Below are positions 10,127-19,022 of a stretch of 64,000 nt of DNA, piece after piece. A program made the position numbers and the translations under genes. The stretch comes from Buttiauxella sp049686335. Lineage in GTDB: Bacteria > Pseudomonadota > Gammaproteobacteria > Enterobacterales > Enterobacteriaceae. Under the pieces are notes generated by a model that was given only the letters and a program-made list of their open reading frames with translations, was not told the origin of the DNA and did no database searches. The stretch spans positions 124,001 to 188,000 of the forward strand of contig NZ_JBAVHX010000009.1 of the NCBI RefSeq assembly GCF_049686335.1, read 5' to 3'. The stretch's first letter is position 1. The number at the start of each line of letters is the position of its first letter.

Positions 10127-10828
10127 ATGACACAGGCAGAACGCCGCCATGACCGGCTGGCTGTCAGGCTGTCACTGATAATCAGCCGTCTGGTGGCGGG
10201 GGAAACGCTGAGCGTACGCAAACTGGCCGCTGAGTTTGGCGTGTCGGTGCGCACACTGCGGCGGGATTTTCGTGAGCGGCTGATGTATCTGGACCTGGAA
10301 TATCAGTCCGGCTACTGCCGCTTACGTACTGCTGGTAGTGAGATGCAGATGGTGCCAGATGTGCTTATCTTTGCCCACCGGAGCGGGCTGGCCGGGCTTT
10401 TCCCTGGCCTTGACCGCCGCCTGGTGAACGCACTGCTGATGTGTGACGAGTCTCCCTGCGTGATATCGCCCGCCAATCCGCTCCCTTCACCGTCTGGCTC
10501 ATTGTCTTTCTGGCGGTTGATTCAGGCTATTACCGGGCGCAGGCGGGTGATGCTGATTGCGGATGGACAGCGCTGTGAGCGACTGGCTCCCTGTCGGTTG
10601 CTCATCCACCAGCAGGCCTGGTACCTGGTGGGTGAGTACGGCGGACATATCGCCGTATTCACCCTGGATGAAATCCATCTGGTTCAGCCCCTGCAGGAGA
10701 CGTTCCGCCGTAATGACAGTCTGTGCCGCCTGGCTGAAGACCCGGTGTTCATTCAGGCCTTGCCCCATTTTCGCTTTATCCAGCAGTCACTGCTTGCGTT
10801 TATTCCGGCTGACAACTCACCGGAATAG
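10127..10828 (+). CDS. yfjR: YfjR-like DeoR/WYL transcriptional regulator
   Basis: 233-residue regulator, the length of E. coli YfjR. An N-terminal helix-turn-helix is visible (LSVRKLAAEFGVSVRTLRRDF, about residues 26-46, DeoR-like). A WYL-type sensor follows, with the hallmark AWYLVGEY near residue 165. A start at 10127 is supported by CACGGAG upstream, rather than the longer frame from 10049. WYL regulators often respond to nucleic-acid ligands and control mobile-element or defence genes; the targets here are unknown. Confidence 0.82.
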   Translation: MTQAERRHDRLAVRLSLIISRLVAGETLSVRKLAAEFGVSVRTLRRDFRERLMYLDLEYQSGYCRLRTAGSEMQMVPDVLIFAHRSGLAGLFPGLDRRLVNALLMCDESPCVISPANPLPSPSGSLSFWRLIQAITGRRRVMLIADGQRCERLAPCRLLIHQQAWYLVGEYGGHIAVFTLDEIHLVQPLQETFRRNDSLCRLAEDPVFIQALPHFRFIQQSLLAFIPADNSPE

Positions 10829-10868
10829 CACAGGCTTTGTTAACAACCCGGCAACAGGGAGGAGCCCT

Positions 10869-11105
10869 ATGCCCGTTATTGTCATTATCGCCATTGTTGT
10901 CATCGTCATCATTCTCAACAAAACCGGGGTGTCCGACAGCCTCACGGCCCTGACACTTGGCACCGTTGCTGCACTGCTGACGGGCGGTGGCGCAGCCGGT
11001 GCCGCCAGTGTTGCGCTGACGCCGTTCATCGGTGTTCCGGTAGGCATTTTCGTGGGGATTTATGTCTTTGCCAAAGTCGTTCGTCTGATTTCAGGAAAAA
11101 AATAA
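10869..11105 (+). CDS. ypjK: Small YpjK-like membrane protein
   Basis: 78-residue protein, almost entirely hydrophobic: an N-terminal segment rich in Val/Ile (MPVIVIIAIVVIVIIL), a Gly/Ala-rich second segment and a third hydrophobic stretch ending VRLISGKK. Two to three membrane helices are likely. GGGAGGAG lies 5-7 bp upstream of ATG 10869. Its stop overlaps the start of the lipoprotein gene. Position between yfjR and yfjS matches ypjK of CP4-57. Function is unknown. Confidence 0.7.
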   Translation: MPVIVIIAIVVIVIILNKTGVSDSLTALTLGTVAALLTGGGAAGAASVALTPFIGVPVGIFVGIYVFAKVVRLISGKK

Positions 11106-11548
11106 TGAAACGTAAAACATTCCCTCTGCTGGCACTGGTTGCCACCACCCTGTTGCTGAGCGCCTGCGATGACAGGAATGATGATCTGAAAGCCATCAGC
11201 AAATTCAGGGACCTCACACCTCCGCGATTTAGTGACGTGGTGAGCCGCCAGGATGATGTCAGTGAGGAATGGACACAGATTGGTTTCTCCACCGGCCTCA
11301 CCCTGCAGGTCTTACGCACCCGCCAGTCGCCGGAAGGTTGCGAGGGTGGCAGTTACTACTATCTGGTGGATATGAAGGAAAAAACCGTGCAGCCGCTGAT
11401 GAATGCGCTGTGTATTGCTGACAACATCAAACTGGAATACCACGAGGTCACGGACCCGTATACGAAGGAAAAATACTTCGAATACTCCCATGACGGCAAA
11501 CTGATGGGGCGGCTGCTGATACCATCAAATCCTGATAATCAGGAATAA
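11105..11548 (+). CDS. yfjS: YfjS-like lipoprotein
   Basis: 147-residue lipoprotein with a clear signal peptide and lipobox (LLLSAC, Cys22), followed by DDRNDD. Asp at +2 would favour retention at the inner membrane in enterobacteria. The mature part contains SPEGCEGGSYYYLVDM and is otherwise unrecognised. The start overlaps the previous stop (AATAATGA), so coupled expression with the ypjK-like gene is likely. It corresponds by position to yfjS of CP4-57. Confidence 0.8.
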   Translation: MKRKTFPLLALVATTLLLSACDDRNDDLKAISKFRDLTPPRFSDVVSRQDDVSEEWTQIGFSTGLTLQVLRTRQSPEGCEGGSYYYLVDMKEKTVQPLMNALCIADNIKLEYHEVTDPYTKEKYFEYSHDGKLMGRLLIPSNPDNQE

Positions 11549-11571
11549 AAACAAAGATAAAGGAGACAGGA

Positions 11572-12039
11572 ATGAAAACACATTCGCTCAGCCGGTTTGC
11601 GCTGGCAGGCGTACTGCTCGCGAGCTTTAATGCTTCTGCGGTTCCCGGACTCTGGCAGCAGGGTTACGGCCAGGGCAATGCGGAATACAGCGTGACGGAC
11701 GCCAGTGGGAAGATGTTTACCATAAACTGTACAGGCAATCCGGACCAGAACGGTATCTACCAGCACTCGGTTTTTCTTACCCTCGCGGGAGACAAAACGG
11801 TCAGTTCGCATGATGACGGTACCGATATCACGGTAGTGATGAACCACCAGCAGTACGGAATTCCGTCCAGCCTGGGCTGGCGTAACGGGGATAACGCCTG
11901 GTACGGCTTCATCATGGATATCCGTAAGGCCTCGCAGTTCGAGGTCTACGTCAATGACCGCAAAGCGGGTAACTTCAGTGCTGACCTGAAGAATGCCGCG
12001 AAGGTCCTGCCCACGCCCGGAGACTGCGGTAACGACTGA
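11572..12039 (+). CDS. yfjT: YfjT-like exported protein
   Basis: 155-residue protein with a cleavable signal peptide (RFALAGVLLASFNASA, cleavage near residue 23). The mature protein has two Cys (NCTGN and PGDCGND) that could form a disulphide in the periplasm. AAGGAGA precedes the ATG. It matches YfjT in length and position and ends the left half of the island backbone, followed by a strong terminator. Function is unknown. Confidence 0.8.
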   Translation: MKTHSLSRFALAGVLLASFNASAVPGLWQQGYGQGNAEYSVTDASGKMFTINCTGNPDQNGIYQHSVFLTLAGDKTVSSHDDGTDITVVMNHQQYGIPSSLGWRNGDNAWYGFIMDIRKASQFEVYVNDRKAGNFSADLKNAAKVLPTPGDCGND

Positions 12040-12065
12040 TACATTCATTTCGCATGCAATCCAGC

Positions 12066-12102
12066 CCCGACAGCCATCAGGCTGCCGGGTTTTTCTTTTT
12101 TT
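12066..12102 (+). terminator. Rho-independent terminator after yfjT
   Basis: A 10-bp stem with one mismatch (CCCGACAGCC / GGCTGCCGGG, loop ATCA), followed by a long T-rich run. It lies 27 bp after the yfjT stop. Confidence 0.9.
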
Positions 12103-12482
12103 GTTACATGAATGCCACGTATAAGCCTTACGCTGTATCCCGTAGCAATGAAGGTTCGGTCTCAGTAATGAGAGATTGTATGATCTTCTAACGCAAAAAA
12201 ACGTACCCGATTCAAACTGGCGAAGCGTATTAAGCCATTTATTACGCGAGATTATTCTACTCCGCATAACAGAATTATCAGTCATCCATATACATGCTTT
12301 AATACCAGACCTGCGAAATCGATACCAACAACGCTGATCGTGTTCATGTGAGGTTACACCAAGATTGATGCAGTTTTCTGTAAAAGTATTGCATTTACTA
12401 CATTATGAAGTTGAGTTCATCGCATCACTAAAATATAACTTTTTGTTAGATAAATATTATATTGGAGAAAAAATCAAACTAT

Positions 12483-12534
12483 GCATCCAGGGATGCTCCA
12501 GGGATGCTCCAGGGATGCTCCAGGGATGCTCCAG
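12483..12534. repeat. 11-bp tandem repeat, four copies, with hairpin arm
   Basis: Four perfect copies of GGATGCTCCAG (12491-12534) follow a GCATCC that is complementary to the GGATGC in each unit. The array therefore looks like a small hairpin whose right arm has been amplified. A counterpart array built on GCATCC lies at 30185-30234, at the other edge of the cargo. Confidence 0.9.
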
Positions 12535-12664
12535 CGATTGACTATCGTTGGATGTAACGGATTGCGGATGTCAAGGGTACATTTCATGTATTTTTTTGCA
12601 CGATAATAAGTGCAAAATAGAATATTTCATTTTTGAGGGTGTATATATATCTATATCACGTAGA

Positions 12665-12677
12665 TAGCATCATGCTA
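12665..12677. promoter_or_regulatory. Candidate operator before mannose-type PTS operon
   Basis: Perfect odd-centred palindrome TAGCAT-C-ATGCTA, 37 bp before the IIA start codon. It could be a binding site for a regulator such as the PRD-type protein at 22112-24100. This is inference from position and symmetry only. Confidence 0.35.
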
Positions 12678-12714
12678 GCATCTTGTTATGGTAATTATTT
12701 AGAGGAGTGTGCAA

Positions 12715-13122
12715 ATGGTGCATTATATATTAGCGACTCATGGGAAAATGGCCGGAGGGATGAAGTCCTCTGCTGAGATGCTATTGGGCCCTACAAATAA
12801 TCTTTCAGTTTATGATGCATACGTTGACGAAGAAGATATAAGTGTTGGTATTCAAAGAATCATTCGTTCTATTGACGAAAATCAGAAAATAGTAATGCTC
12901 TCAGATATGCGGGGGGGAAGTGTAAACCAGAAAATGATGGGGTATTTAGGAGGGGATAATATATTTTTAGTTACTGGGCTGAACCTAGCTCTGTTATTGA
13001 CTTTGTTGGTTGATTACTCTGATGATATTGATGAGCAAAAGCTTTCTAAAGTAGTAGAAGAGCATCGAGACTCAATGCAAGTTGAGTCACTCGATTTTAA
13101 GATCGAAGATGATTTTTTGTAA
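12715..13122 (+). CDS. Mannose-family PTS EIIA component
   Basis: 135-residue soluble EIIA of the mannose/sorbose (EIIA-Man) family. The phosphorylated His sits in ATHGKMAGG near the N-terminus (His9), where Man-family EIIA proteins accept phosphate from HPr. The DMRGGSVNQ motif is also typical. The ATG at 12715 is preferred over a GTG at 12709 because AGAGGAG (12701-12707) is correctly spaced. First gene of a five-gene AT-rich operon (IIA-IIB-IIC-IID-hydrolase). The substrate is unknown. Confidence 0.88.
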   Translation: MVHYILATHGKMAGGMKSSAEMLLGPTNNLSVYDAYVDEEDISVGIQRIIRSIDENQKIVMLSDMRGGSVNQKMMGYLGGDNIFLVTGLNLALLLTLLVDYSDDIDEQKLSKVVEEHRDSMQVESLDFKIEDDFL

Positions 13123-13131
13123 GGATAATTT

Positions 13132-13623
13132 ATGATAAACCTTTTCAGGATTGATGAGCGTTTGATTCATGGCCAAGTGGCAATAAAATGGTCAAAATAT
13201 TCAGATGTAAGTCATATTGTTGTTGCAAATGATAATGCTGCAAATAATTTAATTGTCGAGAAAACTTTAAAAATGGCAGCTCCAGCAACGATAAAAACTG
13301 CCATTAAGTCAATCGATAGCGCAGTTGATCTATTAAATGATCCTAGGGTAAGCAAAATGAAGCTTCTTGTTTTAGTCGCTTCACCACATGACGCAGTTGA
13401 GGTAATTAAAAATATACCGGGAGTACCATATGTAAATGTTGGGAATTATGGGCGTGTAATACAAGAAAAAAATAATGAAAATAGAACAAGATATGCAGGT
13501 AACCTTTACTGTAATGATGAGGATGTTAGGAGCTTTCAAGAATTGATGAGAATGGGTTTGAAATGTATTTATCAGCCGACACCAGAAGATAGTGCTGAGG
13601 ATATGGTGTCATTTTTTAAATAA
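13132..13623 (+). CDS. Mannose-family PTS EIIB component
   Basis: 163-residue EIIB of the mannose/sorbose family. The active-site His lies in the conserved DERLIHGQV (His14), which takes phosphate from EIIA-His and passes it to the incoming sugar. Length is typical of the family. It starts 9 bp after EIIA, with AAGGA just before the ATG. Confidence 0.9.
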   Translation: MINLFRIDERLIHGQVAIKWSKYSDVSHIVVANDNAANNLIVEKTLKMAAPATIKTAIKSIDSAVDLLNDPRVSKMKLLVLVASPHDAVEVIKNIPGVPYVNVGNYGRVIQEKNNENRTRYAGNLYCNDEDVRSFQELMRMGLKCIYQPTPEDSAEDMVSFFK

Positions 13624-13636
13624 AAGAGAGGTAAGC

Positions 13637-14437
13637 ATGGTCATTAGTGGAATACTTGCTGCCATAGTTTGGGTATTTGTTCAGGGGGTGGATAGATTAC
13701 TATCATGGCAAACTCTGCAAAGACCTTTAGTTACAGCAATGTTAACCGGTCTGGCATTTGGCGATATACAAACAGGCATCGTCATGGGAGCAGCGCTAGA
13801 AGCGATATTTATGGGTATTTCGGCAATTGGAGGCACAATTCCGGCTGATGCATGCTCTGCAAGTATTATTTCAGTAAGTATGGCTGTATTAACGAATGCA
13901 AACATGACTACAGGAATAGCCCTAGCATTGCCTATAGGTACTCTACTTGCAACTACAGGATCAGTATGGAAAATATTTTTATCATCCCTAGCTCCTTATT
14001 GGGAAAAATTGGCACAAAGTGGTAATGATAAAAAATTCCTTCACACTTTGATTTTCTTCGGAATTATTGTCGACCGGTTGCCACAAACTATCATTATTTT
14101 TGCATCTGTAGCATTTGGGGTTTCTGGACTTGAATATGCGATTAATTATCTTCCTGTCTGGGTAATGAGCGGCTTTGATGCTGCTGCAGGAATGATGACT
14201 GCGGTGGGGTTTGCGATCCTGGCAGCAATGATTTGGGATAAAATATTCATTGGTTTCTTCTTTATCGGATTTGTTTTGGCACAATATTTTAAATTAGATA
14301 CAGTGGCTATCGCTATAATAATGGGGGTAGTGTCATTAATGTATTTTGTAAATGATAAGAAAATTTTAGATTCTAGAAGTGAAACCAAGAGAGGTATAGC
14401 AGATAATAATAAGGATGAGGACTTTTTCGATGAGTAA
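13637..14437 (+). CDS. Mannose-family PTS EIIC component
   Basis: 266-residue polytopic membrane protein with the conserved mannose-family IIC features (GLAFGDIQTGIVMGAALEAIFMG). It forms the sugar channel together with IID. The ATG at 13637 follows AGAGAGG; earlier in-frame starts lie inside the IIB gene. Its 3' end overlaps the IID start by 8 bp. Confidence 0.88.
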   Translation: MVISGILAAIVWVFVQGVDRLLSWQTLQRPLVTAMLTGLAFGDIQTGIVMGAALEAIFMGISAIGGTIPADACSASIISVSMAVLTNANMTTGIALALPIGTLLATTGSVWKIFLSSLAPYWEKLAQSGNDKKFLHTLIFFGIIVDRLPQTIIIFASVAFGVSGLEYAINYLPVWVMSGFDAAAGMMTAVGFAILAAMIWDKIFIGFFFIGFVLAQYFKLDTVAIAIIMGVVSLMYFVNDKKILDSRSETKRGIADNNKDEDFFDE

Positions 14438-15257
14438 AAATAAGAGTGATAAAGACATACCATTGGAAGATAAAAAAATACTAAAGTCTATGTATTGGCG
14501 TTCTGGATTAGTCATGTCAGGATTTAACTTGGTCAAGATGGAGGGCAATGCGTTCTGTGCGACAATGTCTCCATGCCTTAAAAAGTTATATGTAGATGAA
14601 AATGAAAGAAGAAAAGCGTTACTGAGACATAATGGTTTCTTTAACACAAATGCTGTATTGTTCCCATTTATTGCAGGACTTACTTACGCTCTTGAAAAAG
14701 AGAAAATGGAGAAAGGTTCTGTTGATGATGATGCCATAGAGAACATTAAAGTTTCGCTGATGGGGCCATGTGCCGGTATTGGTGATGCATTGTTTTTCAA
14801 TAGCTTAAGGATAATTGTTGCAGGAATCTCAATGGGGTTTGCTGCACAAGGAAATATACTTGGCCCAATATTGTTTATATTACTCTATGGGGGAACTCAA
14901 ATGATTTCCCGATGGAAGTTTTTAAATATTGGGTTTACTATGGGTACATCGTTTATAGATAAAGTATTTGCATCTGGCCTTATGAGTTCGCTGACTAAAT
15001 CAGCATCCATTTTGGGACTAAGCATGGTTGGTGCTATGGTTGCCAAAATGGTAAATGTGAAATTAAAGTGGACCATAGATATAGGAAAATCTCCGATTGT
15101 AGTACTGGATGTAATTAATTCAATCATGCCCAATTTGTTATCGATTCTATTGTTATTCTCATTTGTATATCTTCTGAAAAAAGGATACAAACCAATTACA
15201 CTAGTTATTGGGCTTTTAATAGTCAGTGTTTTATTAGCATTCTTTGGGGTTTTTTGA
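14430..15257 (+). CDS. Mannose-family PTS EIID component
   Basis: 275-residue EIID. Conserved family features include the MYWRSGLVMSGFN-type N-terminal segment, RHNGFFNTN, and MGPCAGIGDALFF, which corresponds to the usual MGPLAGIGD. Several C-terminal membrane helices follow. The ATG at 14430 overlaps the IIC stop; AAGGATGAGG lies upstream. With IIC it makes the membrane permease of this PTS. Confidence 0.9.
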   Translation: MSKNKSDKDIPLEDKKILKSMYWRSGLVMSGFNLVKMEGNAFCATMSPCLKKLYVDENERRKALLRHNGFFNTNAVLFPFIAGLTYALEKEKMEKGSVDDDAIENIKVSLMGPCAGIGDALFFNSLRIIVAGISMGFAAQGNILGPILFILLYGGTQMISRWKFLNIGFTMGTSFIDKVFASGLMSSLTKSASILGLSMVGAMVAKMVNVKLKWTIDIGKSPIVVLDVINSIMPNLLSILLLFSFVYLLKKGYKPITLVIGLLIVSVLLAFFGVF

Positions 15258-15281
15258 ATAAATTTACTAGGAGTGGTTTTA

Positions 15282-16370
15282 ATGAATAACTTCCAATTTA
15301 TTAAAGTATGTTCAGAATCTCCATACGAACGTGGAGTTCAGTATGGGTCACAAGCCAAAAGCAAAATTATCGACGGGGTGGTAAAGTATAAAAAACTGTT
15401 TCTTGAAACAACAGGGAAATCCTGGGAACACTTACAAGGATATATTGAATCATATAGTAAGTTTATAGAAAAGAATGCTCCTGATCTATTGACCGAAGCT
15501 TCAGGGATCGCAAATGGGGCTGGAGTACATCTGAATGAAATTATGCTTTTGAACTGCCGTTACGAAATCACAAAATTTTCAAGTAACGCTGCAAGTACAC
15601 ATGAGTGTACTACTGGGGCATTACTTTCTGACACAACAAGGAATAATAATATTTTCATGATTAAAAACTGGGATTATAAACCAGGGATCGTTGAAAATAT
15701 CGTGGTAATACATATAGATGAATGTAATGGCACTCAAATTCTTGGTGTCGCTGAAGCTGGGCAGTTAATTAGAGATGGGATTAATAATCATGGGGTTGGC
15801 ATTGTAAATAATAATCTAAAATCAATTTATGATACAGAACTGCCAGGAATGCCTTCAACTTTCCTGAGACGTAGCATTTTATCTTGTAATTCATATGATA
15901 ATGCTTTGAAAAAATCCATCTCTACAAAGAGAACAGTTTCTGTAAATATGATGCTGGTTTCTGATGAAGATAAGGCTGTTGACATCGAAGCATATCCAGA
16001 AGGGTGTGATTTCGTCAAGCCAATTAACGGAATTATAACCCATGCAAATCATTTTACTATTAATCCTGAAATAAATGCCAAAAAATCAGATGATTTTATG
16101 AGGGATACCAGATTGCGATACTTACTGGGGAAAAAGTATAAATATATAGAACTGGAAACTATTAAGACAGCTTTACAAGACCATGAGTTTTATCCGCTCT
16201 CTTTATGTGGGCATGATGAACCAGTACATGAAGATCCAATGAAGGGTCGAACCACTGTTGCATCTATGATTTTCGATTTAACTGAAAAAAAACTTTACGT
16301 CAGTAAAGGATGTCCGTGCACAAATGCATACAATGAATATTCTTTATTTCAAAGTGATTGTGATGTTTAA
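15282..16370 (+). CDS. C45/AAT-family Ntn hydrolase (acyl-CoA:6-APA acyltransferase-like)
   Basis: 362-residue member of the C45 autoproteolytic acyltransferase/hydrolase family. Family signatures are ERGVQYGSQAK near the N-terminus, a probable nucleophile and self-cleavage site at Cys109 in HECTTGALL, and KNWDY further on. In the family, cleavage before Cys exposes it as an N-terminal nucleophile that hydrolyses or transfers amide-linked acyl groups. The residue before the Cys is Glu rather than the Gly known from penicillin acyltransferase. It is the last gene of the PTS operon, so it may hydrolyse the imported compound, perhaps an N-acylated sugar or amino acid. The substrate is not known. 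Confidence 0.8.
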   Translation: MNNFQFIKVCSESPYERGVQYGSQAKSKIIDGVVKYKKLFLETTGKSWEHLQGYIESYSKFIEKNAPDLLTEASGIANGAGVHLNEIMLLNCRYEITKFSSNAASTHECTTGALLSDTTRNNNIFMIKNWDYKPGIVENIVVIHIDECNGTQILGVAEAGQLIRDGINNHGVGIVNNNLKSIYDTELPGMPSTFLRRSILSCNSYDNALKKSISTKRTVSVNMMLVSDEDKAVDIEAYPEGCDFVKPINGIITHANHFTINPEINAKKSDDFMRDTRLRYLLGKKYKYIELETIKTALQDHEFYPLSLCGHDEPVHEDPMKGRTTVASMIFDLTEKKLYVSKGCPCTNAYNEYSLFQSDCDV

Positions 16371-16739
16371 TCAAATTTTTTTCTTTCATATAAAAGGTCG
16401 TCTTCTGAGTATTTAGTGTGATGGTTTTATTGTTTATATTAAAGATAGGTAGTGTAATGATTTAAGTCGTGGCGCTCATTTAGCTGTAGTAATGTGTTAT
16501 TGTTATAATAATGCTATATATTGCATGTGGTTCTATATTTTCATGGCAAAATAAATCAATTTATAAATAATGAAATGAACGTCACGACAATCTTTTCTAA
16601 ATTAATGATTTTCCCCAGTTAAGTATTATTTGCTTCCTGTTTTATAAATTCACAACGGATGAAAGAAAATAGAAACCCATTAAAATATTACATGGAAATC
16701 TCAGGGTTCTGAAAATAGCGCCTGTCTCCAGGGGGCATT
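16371..16739. other. AT-rich intergenic region before citC
   Basis: About 370 bp of AT-rich sequence between the PTS/hydrolase operon and the citrate lyase operon. It must hold the cit promoter, since GC content and codon style change at this point. I see no gene and no certain operator. Confidence 0.5.
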
Positions 16740-17798
16740 ATGTTTGGCAATAATAAATTCACGCAAGTTAAGCGTTCAGAAAATAAAAAGATGGCTGCTA
16801 TTACTCTATTCTTGAAAGAGAACGATTTAAGCGTTGATACAACTGTCGAAATATTTATCACCGTCAGCCGTGATAACCACCTGATTGCCTGCGGTGGTAT
16901 TGCTGGAAATATCATTAAATGCGTGGCCATCAGCAAATCCGTGCGCGGTGAAGGCCTGGCACTGACTCTGGCCACCGAACTAATCAATCTCGCGTATGAA
17001 CGCCACTGTACGCACCTCTTCATCTATACCAAAACCGAGTACGAATCGCTGTTTAAACAGTGCGGTTTTTCTACGCTCACCAGCGTTCCCGGCATTATGG
17101 TATTGATGGAAAACAGCACCACACGCCTGAAACGCTACGCCGAATCACTGGCAAAACAGCGCCATGAAGGGAAAAAAATTGGCTGTATCGTCATGAACGC
17201 CAACCCTTTCACTAACGGACATCGTTTTCTGATCCAACAGGCGGCCGCGGAATGTGACTGGCTGCATCTGTTTTTGGTGAAAGAAGATACCTCGCGTTTT
17301 CCGTATGAAGACCGCCTGCATCTGGTGCTTAAAGGGACAAAAGATATTCCTCGTTTAACCGTTCATCGCGGTTCGGAATACATCATTTCTCGCGCCACGT
17401 TCCCGTGTTACTTCATCAAAGAGCAGAGCGTTATTAACCAATGCTACACCGAAATAGACCTGAAAATCTTCCGCCAGTATCTGGCTCCGGCTCTCGGCGT
17501 CACACGCCGCTTCGTCGGTACTGAACCATATTGCACCGTCACCTCCCAGTACAACAACGATATGCGTTACTGGCTGGAGACCCCAACGCTTCCCGCTCCA
17601 CCGATTGAACTGGTGGAAATTGAGCGGCTGTGCTTCCAGGAGATGCCGATTTCCGCCTCCTGGGTGCGCAAGCTGCTGGTTAAAAAAGATCTCACGGCTA
17701 TCGCATCCCTGGTCCCTGACGCCACGCTGCAGTATCTGCAAAGCATGGTTGAACGAGCCTCATCGGGTACGGCGGTCCGCCAAAATACCCCGCATTAG
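16740..17798 (+). CDS. citC: [Citrate (pro-3S)-lyase] ligase
   Basis: 352 residues, the same length as E. coli CitC. It acetylates the phosphoribosyl-dephospho-CoA prosthetic group of CitD with ATP, making active citrate lyase. An N-terminal GNAT-like region (GGIAGNIIKCVAISKSVRGEGLALTLATEL) is followed by a nucleotidyltransferase-type domain with NANPFTNGHRFL (HxGH-like). CAGGGGGC precedes the ATG. First gene of a compact citCDEFXG operon. Confidence 0.95.
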   Translation: MFGNNKFTQVKRSENKKMAAITLFLKENDLSVDTTVEIFITVSRDNHLIACGGIAGNIIKCVAISKSVRGEGLALTLATELINLAYERHCTHLFIYTKTEYESLFKQCGFSTLTSVPGIMVLMENSTTRLKRYAESLAKQRHEGKKIGCIVMNANPFTNGHRFLIQQAAAECDWLHLFLVKEDTSRFPYEDRLHLVLKGTKDIPRLTVHRGSEYIISRATFPCYFIKEQSVINQCYTEIDLKIFRQYLAPALGVTRRFVGTEPYCTVTSQYNNDMRYWLETPTLPAPPIELVEIERLCFQEMPISASWVRKLLVKKDLTAIASLVPDATLQYLQSMVERASSGTAVRQNTPH

Positions 17799-17811
17799 CA
17801 ACAGGTGAAAA

Positions 17812-18108
17812 ATGAAAATAAACCAGGCAGCCGTCGCAGGCACACTCGAGTCCGGTGATGTGATGATTCGCATCGCACCACTCGATTCGCAGGATATTGA
17901 CCTGCAGGTTAACAGTAGCGTCGAAAAGCAGTTCGGTGATGCCATCCGGGCCACCATTCTGGACGTTCTGTCCCGCTGCAACGTACGCGGCGTGCAATTG
18001 AATGTTGATGATAAAGGCGCACTGGACTGCATTTTACGTGCGCGACTGGAAGCACTACTGGCCCGCGCTGGCGGTATTCCGGCACTGCCATGGGAGGATT
18101 GCCAGTGA
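17812..18108 (+). CDS. citD: Citrate lyase acyl carrier protein (gamma subunit)
   Basis: 98-residue acyl carrier subunit. The Ser that carries the prosthetic group is in TLESGDV (Ser14), as in E. coli CitD. It starts 13 bp after citC with GGTGAA upstream. Its TGA overlaps the GTG start of citE (GTGA). Confidence 0.95.
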   Translation: MKINQAAVAGTLESGDVMIRIAPLDSQDIDLQVNSSVEKQFGDAIRATILDVLSRCNVRGVQLNVDDKGALDCILRARLEALLARAGGIPALPWEDCQ

Positions 18109-19013
18109 TTTCCGAATCTTTGCAACAACGTAAAACCCGTACTCGCCGCAGCATGTTGTTCGTACCGGGCGCCAATGCCGCCATGGTCAGCAACTCGTTC
18201 ATCTACCCGGCAGATGTGCTGATGTTCGACCTAGAAGACTCCGTCGCGTTGCGTGAAAAAGATACCGCTCGCCGCATGGTGTACCACGCGCTGCAGCATC
18301 CGCTGTATCACAACGTTGAAACCATCGCGCGTGTAAACGCCCTCGACTCCGAATGGGGTATCAACGACCTTGAAGCCGTGGTACGCGGCGGTGCTGACAT
18401 CGTACGTTTACCGAAGACCGATACCGCGCAGGATGTCATCGACATCGAAAGCGAAATCCTGCGTATCGAAAACGCCTGTGGCCGTGAGCCTGGCAGCACC
18501 GGTCTGTTAGCCGCCATCGAATCGCCGTTAGGAATTATCCGCGCGGTAGAAATTGCCCATGCTTCCGAGCGTCTGATCGGTATTGCCCTGGGTGCGGAAG
18601 ATTATGTACGTAACCTGCGCACTGAGCGCTCACCGGAAGGTACTGAACTGCTGTTTGCCCGCTGCTCTATTTTGCAGGCTGCACGTTCTGCCGGTATTCA
18701 GGCGTTCGACACCGTGTATTCCGATGCCAACAACGAAGCAGGTTTCCTGCATGAAGCCGCACACATCAAGCAGCTGGGTTTTGACGGCAAATCGCTCATC
18801 AACCCGCGCCAGATCGAACTCCTGCATAACCTGTACGCCCCAACGCGCAAAGAGCTGGCTCACGCCCGTTTGGTCGTAGAAGCCGCTGAAGCCGCCGCTC
18901 ACGAAGGTCGTGGCGTAGTTTCCCTGAACGGCAAAATGGTCGATAGCCCGGTTATCGAGCGCGCCCTTCTGGTTATCTCCCGTGCAGAACTTTCCGGCAT
19001 TCGCGAAGAATAA
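18105..19013 (+). CDS. citE: Citrate lyase beta subunit (citryl-CoA lyase)
   Basis: 302 residues, nearly identical to E. coli CitE over its whole length. It cleaves citryl-ACP to oxaloacetate and acetyl-ACP; the TIM barrel carries MFDLEDSV and AIESPLGI metal/substrate motifs. The GTG at 18105 is preferred over ATG 18090 because it gives exactly the E. coli length, follows GGGAGG and overlaps the citD stop. Confidence 0.95.
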   Translation: MISESLQQRKTRTRRSMLFVPGANAAMVSNSFIYPADVLMFDLEDSVALREKDTARRMVYHALQHPLYHNVETIARVNALDSEWGINDLEAVVRGGADIVRLPKTDTAQDVIDIESEILRIENACGREPGSTGLLAAIESPLGIIRAVEIAHASERLIGIALGAEDYVRNLRTERSPEGTELLFARCSILQAARSAGIQAFDTVYSDANNEAGFLHEAAHIKQLGFDGKSLINPRQIELLHNLYAPTRKELAHARLVVEAAEAAAHEGRGVVSLNGKMVDSPVIERALLVISRAELSGIREE

Positions 19014-19022
19014 GGCAAAAAA

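Larger units (their letters stand above)
12103..12714. other. AT-rich junction and PTS leader
   Basis: About 610 bp without a credible gene, marking the change from island backbone to AT-rich cargo. It contains the 11-bp tandem repeats at 12491-12534 and a short palindrome at 12665-12677, just before the PTS operon. The rest is low-complexity AT-rich sequence. Confidence 0.6.

Noticed and set aside
11539..12285. 248-codon minus-strand ORF over yfjT
   Set aside because: Antisense shadow of yfjT, which has a signal peptide, a ribosome site and known relatives.
12483..12534. CRISPR-like array
   Set aside because: Repeat unit is 11 bp with no spacers and no cas genes; it is a simple tandem repeat. 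The same holds for 30185-30234.
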